Source of the DNA: Haliea sp.
GTDB taxonomy: Bacteria > Pseudomonadota > Gammaproteobacteria > Pseudomonadales > Halieaceae
Length of the DNA stretch: 64,000 nt
Assembly: GCA_002692965.1 (NCBI GenBank)
Contig: NZNC01000029.1
Coordinates: forward strand, 186,001 to 250,000
Reading direction: 5' to 3'
Part shown: piece by piece, positions 56,949 through 64,000 of the stretch
Layout of the letters: every line of letters begins with the position of its first letter
Position numbering within the stretch: the stretch's first letter is position 1
Position numbers and translations under genes: made by a program
Notes under the pieces: generated by a model
Database searches by the model: none
Told to the model about the DNA's origin: nothing
What the model saw: only the letters and a program-made list of their open reading frames with translations

Positions 56949-57992
56949 ATGCAATATCGCACACTGCTGCGCGGGCTGCTGGGCGCCGCACTGGGCCTCC
57001 AACTGGCCTTCACCGCACCCTCGCAAGCCCAGAACACGGAAGTAAACATCTACTCCGCCCGCCAGGAAGCCTTGATCAAGCCCCTGCTGGACCGCTTTAC
57101 CGCTGAAACCGGCATCGACGTGAACCTGGTAACCGGTGACGGTGACGCCCTGCTTACCCGGCTGCGCAATGAAGGTCGCAACTCCCCCGCCGACCTCCTG
57201 CTGACCACCGATGCCGGCCGCCTCTACCGCGCCCAGGAAGCCGGTGTGCTGCAGCCCCTCGGCGCGCCCGAGCTGGACGCCCTGGTGCCGGCCCACCTGC
57301 GCAGCTCTGAAGACTACTGGATCGGGCTGTCACTGCGCGCCCGGGTGATCGTCTACGCCCCCGACCGCGTGGATCCCGAAGAGCTCAGCACCTACCAGGC
57401 GCTGGCGGAGCCCCAGTGGAAGGGCCGCGTCTGCATCCGCTCCTCCAGCAACATCTACAACCAGTCCCTGGTGGCGAGCTTCCTGGCCAACCACGGTGAA
57501 GAGGAGACCATGGCGTGGCTGGAAGGCCTGGTCGGTAATTTCGCGCGCCCGCCCCAGGGGGGTGACCGCGACCAGATCAAGGCCGTCGCGGTGGGCCAGT
57601 GCGACGTCGCCGTGGTGAACAGCTACTACCTGGGCGGCATGCTGCGCTCGAGCGAACCCGAAGAGCGGGCCGCGGCGGACGCGGTGGCCCTGTTCTGGCC
57701 CAACCAGGCCGAGGGCGAGAGTGGTACCCATATCAATATCAGTGGCGCCGGCCTGACCCGCGCCGCGAAGAATCCCGACGCGGCGCGGGCCCTGATCCGC
57801 TTCCTGCTGACCGCCGAGAGCCAGCAGTGGTACGCGGAAACCAACAACGAGTACCCGGTGCGCGAGGGCATTCCGGTCAGCGCCGTACTCTCGGCCTGGG
57901 GTGAATTCCGCGGCGACACTCTGGATGTCACCGAACTGGGTCAACGCAATGCCGACGCCGTGATGGCCATGGATCGCGCCGGTTGGAAGTAA
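56949..57992 (+). CDS. fbpA: Ferric-iron ABC transporter, periplasmic binding protein
   Basis: This 347-residue protein has a signal peptide ending APSQAQ and the FbpA/FutA pattern EVNIYSARQEALIKPLLDRFTAETGIDV, read in parts. The iron-binding double Tyr is in VVNSYYLGGML near residue 222. It captures Fe(III) in the periplasm for the permease encoded next. A ribosome site (GGGAGA) precedes the ATG. A Fur box controls the operon. Confidence 0.94.
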   Translation: MQYRTLLRGLLGAALGLQLAFTAPSQAQNTEVNIYSARQEALIKPLLDRFTAETGIDVNLVTGDGDALLTRLRNEGRNSPADLLLTTDAGRLYRAQEAGVLQPLGAPELDALVPAHLRSSEDYWIGLSLRARVIVYAPDRVDPEELSTYQALAEPQWKGRVCIRSSSNIYNQSLVASFLANHGEEETMAWLEGLVGNFARPPQGGDRDQIKAVAVGQCDVAVVNSYYLGGMLRSSEPEERAAADAVALFWPNQAEGESGTHINISGAGLTRAAKNPDAARALIRFLLTAESQQWYAETNNEYPVREGIPVSAVLSAWGEFRGDTLDVTELGQRNADAVMAMDRAGWK

Positions 57993-59653
57993 GCACCACA
58001 GCGACCCCGGCAGCAGCCCTGCCCCTGCGACGCCCCCGCCTCTGGCGGGGGTGTCTGCTTCTGTGTGCGGCCATACTGAGCCTGCCGGTGCTGGTCATCG
58101 TGGGCAGCCTGGCTGGTGGCTACAGCCCCGCCTGGGGCCACCTGGTGGACACGGTACTGGCGGACTATGTGGTCAACTCCCTGTTGCTGATGCTCGGCGT
58201 GGGCGTCGGCACCTTTGTTCTGGGGGTCAGCGCCGCGTGGCTGACCGCCATGTGTGAATTCCCCGGGCGACGGCTGTTCAGCTGGGCACTGCTGCTGCCC
58301 ATGGCCATGCCCGCCTATATCATTGCCTACACGTATACGGGCATGCTGGACTACGCCGGCCCGGTGCAAAGTCTGCTCCGGGAAAGCTTCGGCTGGGGCT
58401 ACGGCGATTACTGGTTTCCCCGCATCCGCTCCCTGGGCGGGGCCATCTGCATGCTGTCCCTGGTCCTCTACCCCTACGTCTACCTGCTGGTCCGCGTCGC
58501 CTTCAGCGAGCAGTCCACCGCGGTACTCGAGGCCAGCCGCAGCCTCGGCAAGACCCCCTGGCAGACCCTCTTCCTGGTGGCTCTGCCGATGGCCCGGCCG
58601 GCCATTGCCGCGGGCATCAGCCTGGCCCTGATGGAGACCCTGGCCGACTACGGCACGGTGGCCTATTTCGGCGTCAGCGCCTTCACCACCGGAATCTTCC
58701 GCACCTGGTACGGCCTGGGTGAGCTGCAGACAGCGGCGCAGCTGGCCGCCTTCCTGCTGCTGTTTGTGTTCGCCCTGTTTGCCCTGGGGCGCTACTCGCG
58801 CCTGCGACTGCGCTTCCATCCCGCCTCGGCGCGCCAGGAATCCCGGCGCATCCAGCTGCGCGGCGCGCGCGCGGCACTCTGCACATTGCTGGCACTGGCC
58901 ATTGTCAGCGCCGGCTTTATCCTGCCCGCCCTCCAGCTGGCCAGCTGGGCCTTCGACGATCCCGCGCGCGCCCTCGAGGCTCCCTTCCTCGATCTGGTGG
59001 GCAACAGCTTCATGCTCGCGGCGATGGCGGCGCTGTGCTGCCTGTTCCTGGCCCTGCTGCTGGGCTACGGTCGGCGCCTGCATCCCGGCAGGCTGGAAAC
59101 CGTCGCCGTGCGGGTGTCCAGCATGGGCTACGCCGTGCCCGGGACCGTGATCGCCGTGGGTGTCCTGATCCCCTTTGCCTGGCTGGACAATGGCATCGAC
59201 AGCCTGGCCCGGGAGTGGCTGGGAGTCTCCACCGGCCTGCTGCTCAGCGGCAGCCTCGCCGCACTGGTGTTTGCCTATGTGGTGCGTTTCCTCTCCGTCG
59301 CCCTGCAATCGGTGGAGTCGGGCCTCGGGCGGATCCGCCCGGCCCTGGACGAGTCGGCCCGCAGCCTGGGACACAGCCCGACCCAAGTACTGCGCCGGGT
59401 ACATCTGCCGATGCTCCGGGGCAGCCTGCTCACCGCGCTGCTGCTGGTCTTCGTGGATGTCCTCAAGGAGCTGCCCACCACCCTGATCCTGCGCCCCTTC
59501 AACTTCAGCACACTCGCAGTGCGCGCCCACGAGCTGGCCTCGGACGAGCGCCTGGCGGACGCCGCGCTGCCGGCCCTGGCCATCGTGCTGATCGGTCTGC
59601 TGCCTGTTATCCTCATGACCCGCAATCTGTCCCGAGGCGACAACAACGCGTGA
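57983..59653 (+). CDS. fbpB: Ferric-iron ABC transporter, permease
   Basis: This 556-residue permease has two binding-protein-dependent transport domains in one chain, each with an EAA loop: LEASRSLGKTPWQTLFLVALPMARPAI near residue 185 and LDESARSLGHSPTQVLRRVHLPMLRGS near residue 460, read in parts. About 12 helices are predicted. There is no ATG before the second helix; the best start is TTG 57983, overlapping the fbpA stop by 10 nt, so it is translated by coupling. Its stop overlaps the fbpC start. Confidence 0.92.
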   Translation: MEVSTTATPAAALPLRRPRLWRGCLLLCAAILSLPVLVIVGSLAGGYSPAWGHLVDTVLADYVVNSLLLMLGVGVGTFVLGVSAAWLTAMCEFPGRRLFSWALLLPMAMPAYIIAYTYTGMLDYAGPVQSLLRESFGWGYGDYWFPRIRSLGGAICMLSLVLYPYVYLLVRVAFSEQSTAVLEASRSLGKTPWQTLFLVALPMARPAIAAGISLALMETLADYGTVAYFGVSAFTTGIFRTWYGLGELQTAAQLAAFLLLFVFALFALGRYSRLRLRFHPASARQESRRIQLRGARAALCTLLALAIVSAGFILPALQLASWAFDDPARALEAPFLDLVGNSFMLAAMAALCCLFLALLLGYGRRLHPGRLETVAVRVSSMGYAVPGTVIAVGVLIPFAWLDNGIDSLAREWLGVSTGLLLSGSLAALVFAYVVRFLSVALQSVESGLGRIRPALDESARSLGHSPTQVLRRVHLPMLRGSLLTALLLVFVDVLKELPTTLILRPFNFSTLAVRAHELASDERLADAALPALAIVLIGLLPVILMTRNLSRGDNNA

Positions 59654-60711
59654 ACAGTCAACTCGAAGTCCACAAGGTTACCGTGCGCTACGGTGCATTC
59701 ACGGCGGTAGAGGATGTGTCACTGACCCTGGAAAAGGGGCAGATCGGCTGCCTGCTGGGCCCCTCCGGCTGCGGCAAGACTACGCTGCTGCGCGCCATCG
59801 CCGGCTTCGAACGGGTCGCGGAGGGGTCCATCGCCCTCCACGGCAGCGTGCTGTCGACGCCGCGCCAGCAGGTCGCGGCCGAGCAGCGCAAGGTGGGCAT
59901 GGTATTCCAGGATTTCGCCCTCTTCCCCCACCTGAATGTGCGCCGCAATATCGCCTTCGGCCTCTCGCACCTGGACCGGCGCGCCCGTCGGGCGCGGGTC
60001 GAGGAAATGCTGGCACTGGTTTCCCTGACGGACTACGCGCAGGCTTACCCCCACGAACTGTCGGGCGGACAGCAGCAGCGCGTCGCACTGGCCCGGGCGC
60101 TGGCGCCCAACCCGGAGATCCTGCTTCTCGACGAGCCCTTCTCCAGCCTCGACAGCGAACTGCGCGAGCAGCTGGCGGGGGAGGTCCGCGAACTGCTGAA
60201 ACAGAACGGTGTCACCGCGATCCTGGTGACTCACGACCAGCACGAGGCCTTCGCCATGGCCGACCGGGTCAGCCTGCTGCACCGGGGCCGGATCGCCCAG
60301 TCGGACACGCCCTACAACCTCTACCACAACCCGGCCAACGAGTTCGTGGCGGAATTCATCGGCCACGGCAGCATGGTCAGTGCCACCGTTGACGCCGGGG
60401 GCGAGCTGAGCCAGGGCCTGGGCAGCCTGGATCGCAGCCACGGACACTGGGAGCCCGGGGAACACCTGCGGTTGCTGGTGCGCCCCGACGACGTCGAGTA
60501 TGAAGAAAACAGCCGCACCCGCTTGCGCGTGGTGGGCAAGGCCTTCCGCGGGGCGAGTTATTTCTACGACCTGCTGCTGCCGGACGGCCAGCGCGTTCCC
60601 TGCCTCACCCCGAGCCACATCGACGTCCCACTGGGCGGCGAGCTGCCGATTCGCTTCAACCTGCAACACGTGGTGGTGTTCGCGCCGCCGCGTGAGCGCA
60701 CAGCCGACTAG
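59650..60711 (+). CDS. fbpC: Ferric-iron ABC transporter, ATP-binding protein
   Basis: This 353-residue ATPase has Walker A GPSGCGKTTLLR, a Q-loop VFQDFALFPHLNV, the signature LSGGQQQRVALARAL, Walker B LLLDEPFSSLD and the H-loop VTHDQHEAFAMADRV. A C-terminal TOBE-type domain (residues about 260-340) follows. It powers uptake of Fe(III) through FbpB. The GTG start overlaps the fbpB stop (GTGA). Its last four bases overlap the convergent ABM gene. Confidence 0.95.
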   Translation: MNSQLEVHKVTVRYGAFTAVEDVSLTLEKGQIGCLLGPSGCGKTTLLRAIAGFERVAEGSIALHGSVLSTPRQQVAAEQRKVGMVFQDFALFPHLNVRRNIAFGLSHLDRRARRARVEEMLALVSLTDYAQAYPHELSGGQQQRVALARALAPNPEILLLDEPFSSLDSELREQLAGEVRELLKQNGVTAILVTHDQHEAFAMADRVSLLHRGRIAQSDTPYNLYHNPANEFVAEFIGHGSMVSATVDAGGELSQGLGSLDRSHGHWEPGEHLRLLVRPDDVEYEENSRTRLRVVGKAFRGASYFYDLLLPDGQRVPCLTPSHIDVPLGGELPIRFNLQHVVVFAPPRERTAD

Positions 60712-61034
60712 GTGTGATCTTTCAGCGCCGGCGGTATCACCTCCCACTCCGGCGCCTCGAACTCACCGATCAGGGTAATGTCGACGTGGGGCGACTGCTC
60801 GGCAATGATGTCGGCGACCTGCTGCGGCAGATTGCCCTCCATGGCGTCCCGGGCCGCCTTGCTTTCCCAGGTGGCGATGGCGAGCAGGCGCGAGGGGTCG
60901 CCGATCTTGCGGTGCAGGCGCGTTCCGCGGGCACCGGGTGCGCGCTGAATGATCTCGCTGGCGCGTATCCAGGCCTCGGCATACTGCTCTGCGCTATAGC
61001 CCGGATGCAGATAAACCTCAAAGATATAATGCAT
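60708..61034 (-). CDS. Antibiotic-biosynthesis-monooxygenase (ABM)-like alpha/beta barrel protein
   Basis: This 108-residue protein has the ABM-type outline MHYIFEVYLHPGYSAEQYAEAW, read in parts, IQRAPGARGTRLHRKIGDPSRLLAIATWESKAARDAME and a C-terminal strand. Such small dimeric barrels act as monooxygenases, haem-degrading enzymes or have unknown roles; I see no haem motif. The start ATG 61032-61034 is preferred over a longer frame. It is convergent with fbpC, and its leader shares a perfect palindrome with the divergent gene at 61172. Confidence 0.82.
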   Translation of the reverse strand: MHYIFEVYLHPGYSAEQYAEAWIRASEIIQRAPGARGTRLHRKIGDPSRLLAIATWESKAARDAMEGNLPQQVADIIAEQSPHVDITLIGEFEAPEWEVIPPALKDHT

Positions 61035-61111
61035 GTCCCGATTATGCCTCCGCCTGCGGCCGAATACCAAACCGCGGCCCGGGGTGCTGGGCCGGAGCCG
61101 TCAACACTGCT

Positions 61112-61129
61112 AGTGTAGTGCACTACACT
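61112..61129. promoter_or_regulatory. Perfect 18-bp palindrome in a divergent promoter region
   Basis: AGTGTAGTGCACTACACT has 9-bp arms and no spacer. It lies in the 137-bp gap between the ABM-like gene (minus) and the helical protein gene (plus), the position of a repressor or activator site. I do not recognise the motif. Confidence 0.5.
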
Positions 61130-61171
61130 GGACACTGAGGGCAGACCTCACTGACGCAGAAGGAACTCGAC

Positions 61172-61630
61172 ATGACTCCGGTGACACTCAAAGAACTGCT
61201 GACATGGACACAGAAGGCCCACAGCCACCTGGCCGCCGACCTCGAGCGCGCCCGCCAGGGCACCGGTGACGAACCGGTGAGTTATCTGCTGGACTATCTC
61301 GCAGAGCACGAGGAGCACCTGGCGCTGGCCCTGGAGCGCTTCGTTGCCGACTGCCACGACGATGTCCTGGCAACCCGCGTGCAGCATTACCTCGAGACCC
61401 GCCTCCCCGGCGCCGGCGAACTTCGCCTGGGCGCTGTCGAGTCGGGCAACGGCGATGCCTTCACCGCGCGCATTATCGATTGCCACAACCGCCTGATCCA
61501 GCTCTACCGCTTCCTGGGCGAGCGCGTGGAGCCACCCCACGCGGCGGAAATCCTGCAGGAAGTACTCGAACTGGAGGAAAAGGAAACCCAATTGCTCTCC
61601 CACCAGGCCAATCGCATGCACGACCTGTAG
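61172..61630 (+). CDS. Hypothetical helical protein
   Basis: This 152-residue protein is nearly all helix: LKELLTWTQKAHSHLAADLERA, VSYLLDYLAEHEEHLALALERFV, RIIDCHNRLIQLYRFLGERV, ILQEVLELEEKETQLLSHQANRMHDL, each read in part. A pattern of Glu/His residues (EHEEHLALALE, CHNRL, LSHQANR) suggests a ferritin-like four-helix bundle that might bind metal, but no canonical ExxH pair is complete. It follows the iron-uptake genes. Function unknown; AGAAGGAAC precedes the ATG. Confidence 0.78.
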   Translation: MTPVTLKELLTWTQKAHSHLAADLERARQGTGDEPVSYLLDYLAEHEEHLALALERFVADCHDDVLATRVQHYLETRLPGAGELRLGAVESGNGDAFTARIIDCHNRLIQLYRFLGERVEPPHAAEILQEVLELEEKETQLLSHQANRMHDL

Positions 61631-61684
61631 TCGGCGCCGAATCGCGATAGAATACGGGTTTGGATCATTCCGCAAGCGAAACCG

Positions 61685-62683
61685 ATGTCGTCAACAGCCC
61701 ACAGCCACCGTTTCTGCACCGCTCCCCTGATGGACTGGTCGGACCGCCACTGTCGCTATTTCTGGCGCCTGCTGACCCGGCGCGCGCGGCTGTACACGGA
61801 GATGGTGACCACCGGGGCCCTGATCCATGGCGACCGCGAGCGCTTCCTGCGCTACGCTGCGGCCGAGCAGCCGGTGGCACTGCAGATCGGCGGCAGCGAG
61901 CCGGCGGATCTGGCGCGCTGCGCCCGCTGGGCCGAGGACTGGGGCTACCGGGAGATCAACCTCAACTGCGGCTGCCCCTCGGACCGGGTGCAGTCGGGCC
62001 AGTTCGGTGCCTGCCTGATGGCAGAGCCGCAGCGGGTCGCCGCGGGCGTGCGCGCCATGCGCGACGCCTGCGACATACCCGTGACCGTGAAGCACCGGCT
62101 GGGCATCGACGACATGGAGTCCTACCAGCAGCTGCTGGACTTTGTCGCCCCCTCCGCGGAGGCCGGCTGTGACACCTTCATCGTGCACGCCCGCAAGGCC
62201 TGGCTCCAGGGCCTATCCCCGAAGGAGAACCGGGAAATCCCGCCCCTGAACTACGACTGGGTGTACCGGCTCAAGCGCGAGCTGCCCGGGCTGAGTATCG
62301 TGCTCAACGGCGGCATCGACAGCCTCGCTGCCTGTGACCAGCACCTGCAGCAGCTGGATGGCGTGATGCTGGGTCGGGCCGCCTATCAGAACCCCTGGCT
62401 GCTGGCGACGGTCGACAGCACGCTGTTCGGCGAGCCCGACCCGGTCAGCAGCCGCGACCAGGTGATCGACCGGCTGCTGCCCTACCTGGAGGCGGAACTC
62501 GCCCGCGGTGTTCCCCTCAAACACATGACCCGCCATGTGCTGGGCCTCTATCAGGGCCAGCCCGGCGCCCGCCAATTCCGCCGTCACATCAGCGAGTACG
62601 CGCACCGCCCGGGTGCCGGCATTGACGTGCTGCTGGCGGCCCGAGAATACACCCGCCGTGCCGCCGAGCGGCGCGCCGCCTGA
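61685..62683 (+). CDS. dusA: tRNA-dihydrouridine synthase A
   Basis: This 332-residue FMN enzyme reduces U20/U20a in the D-loop of tRNAs. It has [40 protein letters not shown], read in parts (the DusA signature), and the catalytic Cys in [39 protein letters not shown] and [16 protein letters not shown] form the phosphate site. Length and order are normal. A TAGAAT at 61648-61653 could be its -10. Confidence 0.95.
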   Translation: MSSTAHSHRFCTAPLMDWSDRHCRYFWRLLTRRARLYTEMVTTGALIHGDRERFLRYAAAEQPVALQIGGSEPADLARCARWAEDWGYREINLNCGCPSDRVQSGQFGACLMAEPQRVAAGVRAMRDACDIPVTVKHRLGIDDMESYQQLLDFVAPSAEAGCDTFIVHARKAWLQGLSPKENREIPPLNYDWVYRLKRELPGLSIVLNGGIDSLAACDQHLQQLDGVMLGRAAYQNPWLLATVDSTLFGEPDPVSSRDQVIDRLLPYLEAELARGVPLKHMTRHVLGLYQGQPGARQFRRHISEYAHRPGAGIDVLLAAREYTRRAAERRAA

Positions 62684-62699
62684 CACAGGACCTCAGCAG

Positions 62700-63650
62700 A
62701 TGCCCAACAAGTTGTCCCGGCTCAAGGACATGACACAGGTCGTTGCCGACACCGGCGATATCGAAGCCATCCGGCGCTTTCAGCCCACCGACGCGACCAC
62801 CAACCCCTCCCTGTTGCTGAAGGCCGCGGGGCTACCCCACTACGCAGAACTGTTGCGGGAGGCACGGCGCGCCGCAGAAAAACAGGGCGGCAGCGATGCC
62901 GAACAACTTGCGGACTGCTGCGACCGCTTTGCGGTTGCCGTGGGCCGGGAGATCACCCGCATCATTCCCGGGCGCGTGTCCACGGAAGTGGATGCCCGCC
63001 TCTCCTTCGACACCCAGGGCACCATCGCGCGCGCGCGCCGACTGGTGGCACTCTACGAATCGCTGGGGATCGGCCGCGACCGTCTGCTGATCAAGATTGC
63101 CTCGACCTGGGAGGGTATCCGCGCCGGTGAAGTCCTGGAGAAAGAGGGCATCCACTGCAACCTCACGCTGCTCTTCAGTTTTACCCAGGCCGCCGCCTGT
63201 GCCGATGCCGGCGTCTACCTGATTTCCCCCTTCGTCGGCCGCATCCTCGACTGGCACCTGGCCAACACGGACCTGCAGGTGCACAGCCCCACCGACGACC
63301 CCGGGGTACAGTCAGTGGATCGCATCTATCGCTATTACAAGGCCCATGGCTACGACACGGTGGTGATGGGTGCCAGTTTCCGCAACACTGGCGAAATCGA
63401 AGCCCTGGCCGGCTGTGACCGCCTGACCATCAGTCCCGCTCTCCTGGAAGAGCTGGAACAGGACAGTGGCGAGCTGCCCCGGCGTCTCTCCCCCGCCCTG
63501 GAGAGCTCCGATACACCACAGTCACTGGTGGAAGCGAACTTCCGCCTGCAACTGAATGCGGACGCCATGGCCACGGAGAAGCTGGCCGAGGGAATTCGCA
63601 ATTTCATCGCCGACCAGGTGCGCCTGGAACAGCAGGTTGCGGCGCTGTGA
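62700..63650 (+). CDS. tal: Transaldolase
   Basis: This 316-residue enzyme of the non-oxidative pentose phosphate pathway moves a dihydroxyacetone unit between sugar phosphates. The Schiff-base Lys is in [24 protein letters not shown] near residue 132, with [13 protein letters not shown] at the N-terminus, [34 protein letters not shown], read in parts, and [13 protein letters not shown]. The start ATG 62700 follows CAGGAC. It lies 16 bp after dusA and overlaps the TerB-type gene. Confidence 0.96.
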   Translation: MPNKLSRLKDMTQVVADTGDIEAIRRFQPTDATTNPSLLLKAAGLPHYAELLREARRAAEKQGGSDAEQLADCCDRFAVAVGREITRIIPGRVSTEVDARLSFDTQGTIARARRLVALYESLGIGRDRLLIKIASTWEGIRAGEVLEKEGIHCNLTLLFSFTQAAACADAGVYLISPFVGRILDWHLANTDLQVHSPTDDPGVQSVDRIYRYYKAHGYDTVVMGASFRNTGEIEALAGCDRLTISPALLEELEQDSGELPRRLSPALESSDTPQSLVEANFRLQLNADAMATEKLAEGIRNFIADQVRLEQQVAAL

Positions 63651-64000
63651 TCCGTTCCCTGGTCAAGCTGTTTGCCGTGGATGAACAGGAGAGTCCGGCA
63701 CAGCGCGAGCACCGCCTGAAACTGGCTGCCGCGGCACTGCTGGTGGAAACGGCGCGGGCGGATTTCGAAGAGGACGCAGCGGAGGAGGCAGCGCTGGAAA
63801 AGGCCCTGCGGCAAGCCCTGGATCTGCCGGATACCGAGCTTCGATCCCTGCTGGCCGAAGCCGGAACCCGCGCCGATCACGCCACCTCGCTGTATGAATT
63901 CACGCGGGTGATCAATGATCATTTCAGCCCGGAGCGCAAGCGCCAGCTGGTGGCACTGATGTGGCAGGTAGCCTGGGCCGACGGCAGCCTGCACCACTAC
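63647..64000 (+). CDS. TerB-family protein, N-terminal part (runs off right edge)
   Basis: A GTG start (63647-63649) overlaps the transaldolase stop (GTGA). The 118 codons seen encode [16 protein letters not shown], then [19 protein letters not shown], an acidic stretch, [33 protein letters not shown], read in parts. The helical pattern with acidic metal-type residues and the W-x-V-A-x-A-D-G motif is typical of TerB/DUF-type tellurite-resistance-related proteins. The end is outside the window. Function in most bacteria is unclear. Confidence 0.85.
   Translation, partial: MIRSLVKLFAVDEQESPAQREHRLKLAAAALLVETARADFEEDAAEEAALEKALRQALDLPDTELRSLLAEAGTRADHATSLYEFTRVINDHFSPERKRQLVALMWQVAWADGSLHHY

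Overview
This window is a GC-rich, gene-dense piece of a Gammaproteobacterium chromosome. A FabY-type fatty-acid initiation enzyme, a RibB protein with a degenerate RibA half, DusA, a gamma-type GluRS/DgkA/tRNA neighbourhood and two large TonB-dependent receptors all fit that class. The mix of steroid-type catabolic genes, TonB receptors and an Mrp-type antiporter suggests a marine catabolic lineage such as Halieaceae/Cellvibrionales. That family-level placement is inference from gene content, not a search result.

Layout. 1-15 kb: a catabolic region. It holds the start of a TetR regulator, a TonB receptor, two luciferase-like (LLM) flavin oxidoreductases, a CYP51-like P450 overlapping its ferredoxin, a 3-ketosteroid-dehydrogenase-like flavoprotein, a PQQ dehydrogenase lipoprotein, and an operon of dehydrogenase/ALDH/SDR genes divergent from a protein with two MarR domains. 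Four promoters in 3.5-8.7 kb carry the same inverted repeat (AAAACATT, 8 nt, AATGTTTT or close variants), so these genes look like one regulon. 15-24 kb: sterol-desaturase-type and CMD-type proteins, a tandemly duplicated tRNA-Asp/tRNA-Val pair, queD, an AT-rich region with DnaA boxes, and housekeeping or accessory genes. 24-34 kb: a second TonB receptor, fabY with a divergent AraC-type regulator, thiolase, ribB(A), crotonases and nitroreductases.

34.9-42.7 kb: a steroid side-chain-type module read leftward. It consists of two OB-fold/DUF35 proteins, two SCP2-thiolase-like proteins (Ltp4- and Ltp3-like) and a FadD19-like acyl-CoA ligase, with an HsaC-like extradiol dioxygenase divergent from it. 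Its content recalls the mycobacterial Rv3515c-Rv3523 region, whose Rhodococcus counterparts (FadD19, Ltp3, Ltp4) act on C24-branched sterol side chains. A 424-bp spacer next to it carries two nested palindromes of one repeat family in opposite orientations, plus a decayed third copy.

42.8-50.3 kb: a nine-gene Mrp-type cation/proton antiporter operon with three NuoL/M/N-like subunits. 50.5-64 kb: an M16 peptidase lipoprotein, dgkA, tRNA-Ala, a sulfotransferase, gltX, a Fur-box-controlled fbpABC iron importer, small alpha/beta-barrel and helical proteins, dusA, transaldolase, and the start of a TerB-family gene running off the right edge.

Taken together, TonB receptors would import a hydrophobic substrate; P450, LLM, KstD-like and PQQ enzymes would oxidise it; the ligase, crotonases, Ltp-like proteins and thiolase would shorten its side chain; and the extradiol enzyme would open an aromatised ring. 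This scheme is inferred from families and layout; no substrate can be read from the DNA.
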